Assembly: GCA_015832175.1 (NCBI GenBank)
Contig: WJXW01000016.1
Span: 186,001-250,000, forward strand
Origin: Paraphaeosphaeria minitans
Lineage: Eukaryota > Ascomycota > Dothideomycetes > Pleosporales > Didymosphaeriaceae
Direction of reading: 5' to 3'
Length of the DNA stretch: 64,000 nucleotides
A model generated the notes under the pieces. That model was not told the origin of the DNA, did no database searches, and worked only from the letters and a program-made list of their open reading frames with translations. A program made the translations under genes and the position numbers. Positions 22,820 to 32,039 of the stretch are shown in pieces; positions within the stretch are counted from its first letter, which is position 1, and each line of letters starts with the position of its first letter.

Positions 22820-24061
22820 TCACCAGTCGCGGTCCAGTCGCTCAGCGATGTTGCTTACCTTCCAAAGTCCGCCCCGGCCTACAATCCACAATTCGTGCTT
22901 CCCGAATGTAATACCGACAGCCAGATTATCACCCCCACCCACACGAATTGTACCCAGCGTCAGACCATCTGCTGGGTGAATTACGTCCACGCCATCTCCT
23001 GCGCCAGCGAATAACAGTCCGCTCCGACTCGCTCGGAGCCCATCGTAGAAGTAACTGATCGGGTTGTTCAACAAGCGTGGATTGCTCAATACACCACCTG
23101 TGATTGAAGCGTCGTGGGCAAATAGCCCTCGGTTTCCGAAAGGATTCTTCTTCGAAACTGGAAGAAATTCGCTGACGCCTGTGTCAGGCAGATACACGGT
23201 ATGTTTTTGCCTGCTTCTCGTCGAGTCATGCGGATTTAATGCCACGGCCACACCATTCGCATTTCCAGTTGTGATATGCACCGGTCTCGGTCGCATAGTT
23301 GTCGCGTTGACGAAGTACACCGTCGGGTTTGTAGGGTAGTAAAAGTCAATCAGTCCCCTTCCGTATGCAGACTTGGAGTCAGTGAGCCAGTAGTTGCCAT
23401 CTGAATCTATGTCGAGGTCGTTGAAGCCGAGGAAAGGCTGTGCAAAATAATTGTTCAGAATGACCTCTTTCTTCCATGTTAAAGGGTCGATCTTGACGAG
23501 CGTACCGATCTCCTTTGAGCCACTACCATCAGTGACAACGTATAAGGTGTCGTTGTAGACGACGCAGCCGTGCGCGTTGAGAGTGGGTGGATGGGTCTGA
23601 ATCTTGGAAAGGTTCCCTGAAGCTACATCGTAAAGGTACTGCCAGTCGTGCGTGCCGTTGACTCCGCCTGGCGGTCCCCATTCCGTGAAGAACACCTGGT
23701 TGGTTTTCTTGTTGTAGCAAGGCGCTTCGTGGGTTTGGTACGCGAGCTGCTCAACGTGCTCAATCACGGTGTTCGGGCCGATAATTTGGAAAAAGCGTTC
23801 ATCATAGGCGATGAAGTTTGTTTTGTTCAGGAAGCTCCACTCTTTGGCAATTGAGACGTCTGATATTTCCCCTTCTAAAGGTGCATCCAGGGATGAGCGA
23901 TTGAAAGGTTCCGGGAGCACCGCAACCGAAGGATTAGAGTAGGATACCCAAGCCCATGTCGAGCTCGAGTTTTGGAACACCGGAGGAAGTGTAGACAAGT
24001 AAGAGGCGGTTACGCAGGCACTGGTAGCTAGCGTACTTAACAAACGGCCCAAGTTCACCAT
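22820..24061 (-). CDS. Secreted SMP-30/gluconolactonase-like protein
   Basis: A single exon of 413 residues starting at the ATG at 24,059-24,061. The first 20 residues (hydrophobic core LLSTLATSACVTA) look like a signal peptide, and N-x-S/T sites occur (NSSS, NRSS, NGT, NLS). FNDLDIDSDGNYWLTDS (about 215-231) is the metal-binding NDL..D..G..W.TD motif of the SMP-30/lactonohydrolase six-bladed propeller, and HGCVVYNDTLYVVTDG forms another blade. Such enzymes hydrolyse aldono- or related lactones with a divalent metal. A TATA-like run lies at 24,116-24,126. The product should act outside the cell, possibly opening a lactone before uptake or after export. Confidence 0.85.
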   Translation of the reverse strand: MVNLGRLLSTLATSACVTASYLSTLPPVFQNSSSTWAWVSYSNPSVAVLPEPFNRSSLDAPLEGEISDVSIAKEWSFLNKTNFIAYDERFFQIIGPNTVIEHVEQLAYQTHEAPCYNKKTNQVFFTEWGPPGGVNGTHDWQYLYDVASGNLSKIQTHPPTLNAHGCVVYNDTLYVVTDGSGSKEIGTLVKIDPLTWKKEVILNNYFAQPFLGFNDLDIDSDGNYWLTDSKSAYGRGLIDFYYPTNPTVYFVNATTMRPRPVHITTGNANGVAVALNPHDSTRSRQKHTVYLPDTGVSEFLPVSKKNPFGNRGLFAHDASITGGVLSNPRLLNNPISYFYDGLRASRSGLLFAGAGDGVDVIHPADGLTLGTIRVGGGDNLAVGITFGKHELWIVGRGGLWKVSNIAERLDRDW

Positions 24062-24500
24062 GGCGATCGTCTGAGGAGGTTTCCAAAGTTCAACTCAAAT
24101 CAATATGTTTCCCGCTAATATATATACTCCTGTGCCCAACGCAACGACTTGAATGTTGTCTTCCACCGGTTTGGGTTACACCGTCATGACTTCCACAGTG
24201 CTCATCTGGAGTCCCCCGCTGCACTCCGCTGTATTCCTTTGCTTTTTGTTTCTTCTTTTTTGCAAAATTCTGATCATTCCGGCTTTACAATGGCCGGAGC
24301 GCGCGGCAATGCCATCTGTTCTCCGCACTTTCGCCAACCATCCCCTAGTCAGTCCAAATGGATCCCAAGGGTCATCGTATCAAGTCTACTGATGGAGCCA
24401 TCAAGGCCATGATTCTGTGAAGAGTATCGGACTGGGCAAGGGCACGGAGCTGTCCTTTACCTAGTGTCGAGAGCGATGATGAAACAAGGGTCTAGCGTCC

Positions 24501-24512
24501 TGGGTTACTCCG
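24501..24512. promoter_or_regulatory. Near-match CGG-N6-CCG site between lactonase and MFS permease
   Basis: TGGGTTACTCCG has one mismatch in the first triplet relative to CGG-N6-CCG. It lies between the divergent lactonase (ATG 24,061) and permease (ATG 24,875). CCAATCGGA follows four bases after the element, which read in reverse is TCCGATTGG, the same nonamer that precedes the aconitase site at 17,340. Confidence 0.4.
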
Positions 24513-24734
24513 GTAGCCAATCGGATTCCCCAAGAAGACAAGAACGCCACACGACGACCATCTTGGTACCCCGCGAAAATCCACCTTCTAGCGTCTCGCT
24601 TTGCCCTTGTCTCCACACTCCCTGGACGGCTCCGAAAAGCCAGGCCTTGGTCCCACAACACCACGAGTCATCCTTCCCCAGCTTGACCCCAAATTGTGGA
24701 GTCGCAAGATCCGATAAATCCATCGTCGGGTTCC

Positions 24735-24741
24735 TATATAA
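24735..24741 (+). promoter_or_regulatory. TATA box of the MFS permease
   Basis: TATATAA about 135 bp upstream of the permease ATG, followed by a C/T-rich leader. The spacing suits a fungal core promoter. Confidence 0.45.
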
Positions 24742-24874
24742 TTGTACTATTGCTCCATGTCACCTCTTAATCCGCAGCGCTGTTTGGAATTCGTGCACTT
24801 TGCCGAACGAGTTCATCGCATCACAATTCCGGTTTCACTCCAACCTGCAACGATTCTGTATCGGAGTTATCACA

Positions 24875-26397
24875 ATGCCAGGTTCGATTCAAGTCGAAGG
24901 CGACTACACCGACGAGAAAAAGACCGCCATGGCTGAACACGAACATTCTGAGAAGATTGAGGTTTTCGACGACGAAAATACGAGGAGGATGGAAAAGAGG
25001 ATTGTTCGCAAGCTTGATATGACTCTCATGCCCGTTGTCTGGGTTCTGTACTTCTTCAATTATATGGACAGAAACAACATCGCGTATGTAACGGGACTTT
25101 CCGTATAGAACGCCTTGGGTGTCTAACATATATCCTTAGGCAAGCGAAGTTGGACAGCTTTGAGAAGGATCTCGGTTTGGTCGGAAACCAGTTCAATGTG
25201 GCCATTTCCATTCTTAACGTTGGATATGTACTCATGCAGCTTCCCTCGAACATGTTGTTGACGCGAGTTCGCCCGTCGATCTACCTCCCCGCTTGCGCCA
25301 TGCTGTGGTCTGCTGTGTCGGCATGCACAGCCGCTGCGAACAACTATGGTCAACTTATCGCAATTCGCTTCATCCTTGGAATCGTTGAGGCTCCATTCTT
25401 CCCAGGGGCATACTACATTCTCTCGGCATGGTACACTCGAAAAGAACTCGCCCTCCGAATCGCTGCGTTGTACTCGGCCTTGATCCTTGCAACAGCTTTT
25501 TCTGGACTTATTGCCGCTGGAGTGTTTGCAGGTCTGGACAACACCCGGAACTTGGCCGGATGGCAGTGGCTGTATATCATTGAGGGATCGGCCTCATTCC
25601 TTGCAGCCGCAACCGCGATGTTCATACTCCCTGACTTTCCAGAGTCCAACAGCGGCAGCGGTAAATGGTTGTTCAGCGCAGAAGAAAAACAGCTTTCTGT
25701 GGAGCGTATTGCGCGCGACCGTACGTCATCTTCGTCGGAAGATGAGGGCATTAAACACGGGCTGAGGCTTGCAGTGATGGACTACCGTACCTGGGTCTTC
25801 TCGCTCATGCTTTGTAGCAACCACAGTGCCTACAGCTTCAACAACTTTTTCCCTAGCATGCTCAAGGGTTTCAATCTCGGCTCACAGACGGTCACGCTCG
25901 TTCTCACTGCGCCGCCCTATCTTGTCGCCACAGTCATCGCTCTTGGTATCGCTCTATCAAGTGACCGTAGGAAGGAACGTGGACTGCACATCGCCATCCC
26001 GATTGTATTCGCTGTCATCGGTTTCATCATCACTGCATCGACACTCGACAAAGCTGGACGCTACTTCGCATCTTTTCTTTACGTCGGGGGTCTTTACGGG
26101 TCCAATTCAGTCATCTATGCTTGGGCATCTTCGTCGCTCAACCAGACACCTGCGAAACGAGCGTGTGCAACCGCTATCGTTAATATCATGAGCCAGATAG
26201 GGAATATCTACGCGCCGTACTTCTTTCGCCCACAGGATGCGCCTCGATACGTCCTAGCTGTGATTCTGATGACAGTGTTTTCTGCAATGAGTATAGCCAT
26301 GGTCTTGTTCATGAAGATTGATTTAAGGAGGGAAAACAAGGGGTTGCTAGCACAGGAAGAGGAGACAGGCGTGAAGGCAAACCTCTTTACAACGTAA
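24875..26397 (+). CDS. MFS permease, anion:cation symporter family (Dal5/Tna1-like)
   Basis: Two exons (24,875-25,083 and 25,140-26,397) around a 56-nt intron give 488 residues. The join restores FNYMDRNNIAQAKLDSFEKDL, the TM1 signature of the ACS family. About 12 hydrophobic segments follow, with LPSNMLLTRVRPSIYLP (TM2-3 loop) and RFILGIVEAPFFPGAYYILSAWY, also typical. Family members import organic anions such as allantoate, nicotinate, pantothenate or dicarboxylates by proton symport at the plasma membrane. Its place in module A suggests a tricarboxylate, dicarboxylate or lactone-derived acid as substrate. It is divergent to the secreted lactonase. Confidence 0.92.
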
Positions 26398-26813
26398 TTT
26401 CAGAAGGGATCAACTTTTTACTAGCATTGACAGTGGTTTACATCTTACCAGACGTCACTACTCGTCAAGTTGATAGTACTAAGAAGTCTACTATTCTTAG
26501 TAGAAGAAAGAACGAATAAGTAATAAGTCGCCGGTACCTATAGAAGTGAATAAGCTCCGTCGTGCAGCCCGTGCTAACCACGCATTACGTAGGTAATAGG
26601 TACAGGCGCTATTCATAAAGCTGATTTTGGCCCTGCCCCTTGCCTTGATCCACAATCCGATACTCTTGGTGTACCCATCACCGGAAGGATAGTCTACTCC
26701 TACCGGCTCACCTCAATCCTATGGAAAGTCAGTATCTAGACTTACTTCCATGCTGCCTGTGCGAACCTGAGGAAAAACCTCGCATTTCTGGCATGCCATT
26801 TCTACCCTACCTC

Positions 26814-27427
26814 TTACTCGAACTCCCCGGCATCCCGGGTTGCCTCGACCCGCCTCTCGATCTCGACACCTGTCCGGACCCTGCCGCCGCCCTGTTTGGT
26901 AGCCCACCGCCTGCCTGCTGACCCCGCATTGTAAGTACTGATATAATGTTTCGTCATCCAGGATGCGTTTGGCCGCTCCTGCAGCGTGCCATCGGGATTG
27001 AAGTCGAACCGATGCACAAAGCCTCGAGAATCGCCTGGTGGGACACGCTCACTGGACAAGGCGAGAATTTGATTTCGATGGGAGGTAAGAGCCGGTGCTG
27101 GACATTTTGAGTAAAGAGGAGGGAAGGCGTACGGCCGGCTTTGCTGTCGCTGGTTTGGACGCTGGCTCTGCTACCGATTTTGGCACTGGCTCTGCTTCCG
27201 CTGACTTGGTTCCTGGATCTGCTTCCGCGCATCGAGGCGCATGATCGGCTTACCTGCATCGGCGCGTTTGGTGGAAAGGAGAGGCCTTTCCCTCCGCTTC
27301 CCCTTAAGCCTGTGTGATGTTAGTGTTGAGGATCTCTTCCACTCCGTTCGCACGAACTTAACATGCGGAATCCTCGTTCCGCCGCAAATGCAGCATAGGA
27401 GCCGTGTTGGCTTCTTCCACTCGACAT
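26814..27427 (-). CDS. Small basic protein, three exons, unknown function
   Basis: Exons 27,427-27,363, 27,309-27,254 and 27,097-26,814 make a 134-residue frame; exon phases agree at both joins. Intron 1 (53 nt) has GTTAAG, CTAAC and ACACAG; intron 2 (155 nt) starts GTAAGC and ends TCCAG. The protein begins MSSGRSQHGSYAAFAAERGF. Its most convincing coding stretch is GFVHRFDFNPDGTLQERPNA, continuing into SWMTKHYISTY. No signal peptide or membrane segment is seen, and I recognise no domain. Intron 2 contains GGAAGCAGA(T/G)CCAG-type repeats. The flanks 26,398-26,813 and 27,428-27,794 hold nothing else I can identify. The exon model is inferred by eye. Confidence 0.5.
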
Positions 27428-27794
27428 GTTGGTATTGTGTTGTTGGATTCAGAGTTGCGATTCAAAGTGTACTTGGAATAGTGGATTGAGTCCAAGGCCT
27501 AGGGGCCGTTCAGCAGGGATATATACAGAACTGCCATGTTCCTTCTGGCATAATCTGTGGACGCCTTAACGCGATGACCTGTCAGTAAGTGACTTGCTCC
27601 AATTCACTGATATGCCACCTATAATCCTGTAAGCCACACACTGATCAAGCCTCACTTCTCTTTACGTGCAATAATTTGTTCCATGGTCATGAAGTTCAAT
27701 CTCTAGCCGCGTATGCCGAACATATACAGGAAACAACGCTCACGCACGCTCGCAAAAACACAGGGTATCAGTCCTCTCCTCTTCCCTCCTCGAT

Positions 27795-29377
27795 CTAATC
27801 TTTGAAGAAGTTCGTCATCCCGAGCGCCCTCCGAGTCTTGATATGCATGATAACGTAAACAATCACGCCGAGCCCCAACATGCCTGAGATCACGCCAAAG
27901 CCCAGAAGATACTTCGGCTTATCATCAGCAGGGAAGAGATACGCTCCATAAATTTGCGCAAGGTTGCCAAGCGCGTTGACAAGCGCAAGTGCAACACCGC
28001 GCACGTCGGGATCCATGTCGCCGAAGGTGGCGCCGGCGTATGACAACGAGATGGCGTTGGAGGCCCACAACCCGGCGGCCATAAGGACAAGCAGCACGTA
28101 ACGCGCTGTGAAGTTGTAAATAACGCAAACGAGGATGGATGTTATGAGGGAGAAGCAGAGCCAGCACGCGATGATGAGACCGCGGTGGTTGGGCACGCGG
28201 TCGGCGAAAACGGCGGTGATTGCAGTGCACACGAAGGCGACTGCGTATATGGGGACGGTCATGTATTGTGCTTGCACGGTGGAAGTGTAGCCAAGGCCGT
28301 TGACGAGGGTGGGGTAGAAGTAGGAGAGGGTAGAAGAACCGACGATGACCTGGGAATTTTGTTAGTTGAGTGGGAATGAAAATGGCGGGTGGGAGACGTA
28401 CCATGTATCCGAGGATGAAGCCAATAGTGCGCCAGTCTTTGATGGCGATGATGAAGGACTGAACCTTACTCATGCGCTCGGCGCCTGCTGCGCGGGCGGT
28501 CACGCCCCCTTGCTGCAGGCGGGCAACAGCGATCGCCCTCTCGCGGTCGGAGAATCTGGCTGTGGTCGCAGGGAAGTCAACGAGGATGAAGTAAGAAAGC
28601 AGAGCGGCCAGGATGGTTGCTGAACCCTCAACAATAAAGAGCCAGCGCCATCCTTCGTAACCGGCCGCGCCGTCAAGACCGCCAGTAATGGCGCCAGCAA
28701 GGAGACCACCAAAGGCGCCAGACAGGATAGCGGCAGAGATGTAGACACCGAAGCGCTTAGACTGCTCTTCGCGCTTGTACCAGGAAGACATGAGCAGCAG
28801 CATGGCGGGTGCAAAACCGGCCTCGAAGACACCAACAAAGATGCGTAGAACGACGAGGTGCTTGTAGTCTTTGACAGCCGCCATGCAGCAGGTCAAGGCA
28901 CCCCATACTGTCATGATGAAAGGGAGGTAGATAGACGGTCTTATCCTGACGATCAACATGTTGGAGGGCACTTCGAATACGACATATGTGACTGCAGTTG
29001 TCAGCATTTATTGGAGGCAAAGATCTGGCTTTACTTACCGAAGAAAACGACCAAACAGATACTGTACTCATTCGAGGTGAGGTTCAAATCCTTTTGCATA
29101 CCAGCCACCTTTGCGTTTCCGATACTACAGAGCGGTCAGCGGTCTGCACATGACAAGGGCTGTGGTTATCTTACTTTGTACGGTCCATGTAAGAAAGCAG
29201 ATACATGATCCACATTATCGGCATCAGTTGGAGATCGATCCGACGAAGGAGCTTCTTCTCCTCTTCGGGCGTCCATGATATACCATCTACGGCGAGCTCA
29301 ACCCTTTCTTGCTTTGAATCCATGTCTTTGGTATCGACGTCGAGGTGCTCGACAGAGTAGTGAGGCGGCGAAGTCAT
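27795..29377 (-). CDS. MFS permease, anion:cation symporter family, second copy
   Basis: Four exons (29,377-29,175; 29,124-29,039; 28,991-28,402; 28,349-27,795) with introns of 50, 47 and 52 nt give 477 residues. The start is the ATG in MTSPPHYSVEHLD; the open frame runs further but only from a TTG. LLSYMDRTNIGNAKVAGM is the TM1 region of ACS-type permeases, and VPSNMLIVRIRPSIYLP, IFVGVFEAGFAPAMLLLMSSWY and GWRWLFIVEG are conserved. It differs from the copy at 24.9 kb in intron number and sequence, so it is not a recent duplicate. It is divergent to the SDR gene across a 693-bp spacer. Confidence 0.9.
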
Positions 29378-30070
29378 CGTCGTAAAGATCCGTGGTAAGA
29401 CTCGAGGTACCAAAGACAGAGTAATGGCGCAGGAGAAGAGACGTCACAGCCCGACTGTTTGGTTACTCCTCATTTTAAAGGGGTGTAGAGTAATCTTTAT
29501 ACAGATCACTTGTCGTCAGTGCAGAGTTTGGCGGAGATGGATCGCTGCCCCGGATTGCACCGCATAGTCTAATGGACCGTCTCCGCACACGACTAGGTAA
29601 CCCGATCCTGCGACCTGGCCCTGGACTTGCGGGTTAGCGTCGCACGATTGCCAGCTTGATTGGGTAAAATGTGGGAGCCAGCATTCCGAGGCCCGTGATG
29701 AGGGACGCCGATGACATGCCTCGCAACGAGGCACGCCATTTAGCGAGAGCCATCTTTTCGCGTACGGGCTCGTGGAGAGCCTTAGAGATGGTCGTCTCGT
29801 GGCAAGACCTCGGTTCGAACATTTTCCGATGCAAGTATCTTGCTGCAGGTTCAAGCTTGATGCAGAATTGATCGGTAGATAGAGGCGGTCAGAACTAGTC
29901 TTCTCCCCGCAGAAGCCCTTGCCACTAGGTAGACTACTGTCCTCAAGTACCTTGCGTTGTTTTAAAGGAAGCCGAGTCCAGCCTCCTGTCTCGTTCATTT
30001 CCAAGTCTCCCATTGCCTTACCCAGTACACTTCCTTTTGACCAAACGCCGACCGACAGATATTGGCCGCA
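29378..30070. promoter_or_regulatory. Divergent promoter between MFS permease and SDR gene
   Basis: 693 bp between two start codons on opposite strands. It includes GACGTCA (CRE-like) near 29,441 and GGTTACTCC near 29,461, which shares GTTACTCC with the 24,501 element. No CGG-N6-CCG site was seen. An antisense open frame here (29,516-30,013) is judged spurious. Confidence 0.35.
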
Positions 30071-30967
30071 ATGCCTCCCTCTGCCATTGAAGCTACGACG
30101 ACGGCTCCTCCTACCTCGGCATCGGAGAGCTTACCGAACCAGATCGCCCAGTCTGTACCTGCACCAGTGTACCTCTCGACGGAGCCAGGCCCCGACCACG
30201 ACTGGAAAGTCACCTTGAAGAGCAAAGTCATTGTCATCACTGGCGCGAACCGTGGCATTGGTCTGGGTCTCGCAACCGTATGCCTTGCCAACGACGCGAA
30301 GGAGGTCTACTCGTTCGACCTGTTCGAACCTGGCGAGGAGTTTCAGGCGCTCCAGCAGGCACATCCGAAGCAGGTCCATTACGTCCACTGCGACGTCACG
30401 TCGGAAGAGAGCGTCAACAAAGCCGTGGACCAGGTCGTTGCACAATCGGGCCGGATTGATGGCATGGTTGCCAACGCCGGCATGACGAAGCACCAGCCCG
30501 CGCTCAACTTCGACCGCCCGCAGCTCGAGCAGCTGTTCAACCTCAATGTGTTCGGCGCGTACTTCTGCGCAAAGGCGGCTGCGAACAAGTTCATCGAGCT
30601 CGGCATCAAGGGATCCATCGTCTTCACCGCGTCCATGACCTCGTACCGACCGAACCGCGCAGGTCCATCTGCACCGTATGGCGGCACTAAGGCCGCTGTG
30701 AGGAACATGGCTCACACGCTCGCCATGGAATGGGCGAAGCACGGCATCCGTGTCAACTCCATCTCGCCCGGATTCGTGATGACGCAAATGACATCAAAAA
30801 TCCGGGAGGCTCCCGACTTCAATTTGAAAATGCAGTACTACGGCGGCATGCCCAGGTTGGCCGACCCAAGGGAACTCGGTGGTGCCTACGTGTACCTTCT
30901 GTCTGAGGGCGCAACCTACACGACCGGCATAGATATTCCCGTTGCCGGTATTGTCGGTGCTTGGTAG
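30071..30967 (+). CDS. Short-chain dehydrogenase/reductase (polyol/ketose reductase type)
   Basis: A single exon of 298 residues from the ATG at 30,071, which follows a C/T-rich leader. The Rossmann motif TGANRGIG (about 58-65), the NAG motif and the catalytic S..YGGTK (Tyr and Lys near 202-206) are intact, and ISPGF follows. After an N-terminal extension of about 45 residues rich in Ser, Thr, Ala and Pro, the core has the classical length of about 250. The layout resembles fungal NADP-dependent mannitol dehydrogenases and L-sorbose or arabinitol reductases, so a sugar or polyol substrate is likely but not proven. The aldolase and Zn2Cys6 gene downstream are on the same strand. Confidence 0.9.
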   Translation: MPPSAIEATTTAPPTSASESLPNQIAQSVPAPVYLSTEPGPDHDWKVTLKSKVIVITGANRGIGLGLATVCLANDAKEVYSFDLFEPGEEFQALQQAHPKQVHYVHCDVTSEESVNKAVDQVVAQSGRIDGMVANAGMTKHQPALNFDRPQLEQLFNLNVFGAYFCAKAAANKFIELGIKGSIVFTASMTSYRPNRAGPSAPYGGTKAAVRNMAHTLAMEWAKHGIRVNSISPGFVMTQMTSKIREAPDFNLKMQYYGGMPRLADPRELGGAYVYLLSEGATYTTGIDIPVAGIVGAW

Positions 30968-31258
30968 AGTGTTTGTTTGCATGGAGTTTCCGCGTCCCGC
31001 TGCATGGGTGGAGTTCAGGGCATTTTTCTGGGATCACAAGGATAGAACGAATACCAGATCCATTTCAGATTTCCATGTTTCTCGATGCTTGTGATTGTGA
31101 TCCGACTCGAAACTCGCTTTATCCTCACCCGACACCCAGACATCAAGAGCTTGCTCTTGGCCAATAGGTCTCAGGCTGTGATTGTGGTGATGTAGGTTGA
31201 CAGGTCTTGTTGGCGAACGTGCGGGGAAGACAGCCTAGCCGCAAATTGACGATCGAGA

Positions 31259-31902
31259 TGAATACAAGCTGTGGCCTTTGTAATTGTGGTTCTGGGACAC
31301 CGTTGCAAGACGCGATTGATGTCGAGCGTCTTCACATGGAGCACATCCGCAGAGAAGGGTCATGGCCCAGGAAAGCACCACACACGTACCTAAAGCTCGC
31401 CTTGTCCATCAACACCACCGCCACAACATCGCGTCCCATAGCAACACTCAGCTGCGGCTGTGCTGAACCGGATTTTGGCGGAGTTGCGCGCTATCGAACG
31501 GCTGCAGGAATAACCCCAGGCAGAATTTTCGCCGAAGGTGGAGTTCTGGCGTGTGGAGGAGCTAATCGGGCCGGATCCGACCCTGCTCGCTGGGCAGACC
31601 AAGATCGCATGCAGTGCGCAGTGTTGCTCCATCTTTCTCCCCTCGAACCGAGCGCACTCCGTATCCTCGACGCGAAGGCAGCCGAGAATGTGACACGCTG
31701 CAATGCCCGCACAGAAGCCTCGGAAGCCTCGACCCTCACGTGCGCGTGGGCTGCGGACCACCACAGGATGGTAAGCTCACCAAGATCATCTTCGCGAATC
31801 CCTGCAGGTCCATTCGAGCTGCTGCTCTGCCCTTCACGGCAAATGCTTTGCGTTTATACGGCAGTAACTACTGTCTTGATACACTGTATTATACCAGGAT
31901 GA
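31259..31902 (+). CDS. Doubtful Cys-rich open frame
   Basis: An ATG at 31,259 opens a 214-residue frame beginning MNTSCGLCNCGSGTPLQDAI. It is rich in Cys, Ala and Arg, with no membrane segment and no domain I know. It ends 137 bp before the Zn2Cys6 gene. Two other frames on this strand contain protein-like runs (VLNRILAELRAIERLQ and KVEFWRVEELIGPDP), so the true gene, if any, may be spliced differently or be a relic. The rest of 30,968-32,039 shows nothing I can name. Confidence 0.2.
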
Positions 31903-32039
31903 GCGGCTCAGGACCCAAGCTTCCCACGGAGCATCGTATCGCCCGATGAGCTTTCTACACGATTTCTCAACGTCCGTCACCATGTTGGAATATTGCTCTG
32001 CATTGCCCCGACTTTTCTGAAACCTATTCGGCTTGCTTA

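Noticed and set aside
29516..30013. 165-codon minus-strand frame between permease and SDR
   Set aside because: It lies in the divergent promoter and covers the SDR leader, has no domain, and its codon use is unlike the neighbouring genes.
30131..30787. 218-codon frame antisense to the SDR gene
   Set aside because: A shadow of a GC-rich conserved coding region; the SDR motifs are on the plus strand.
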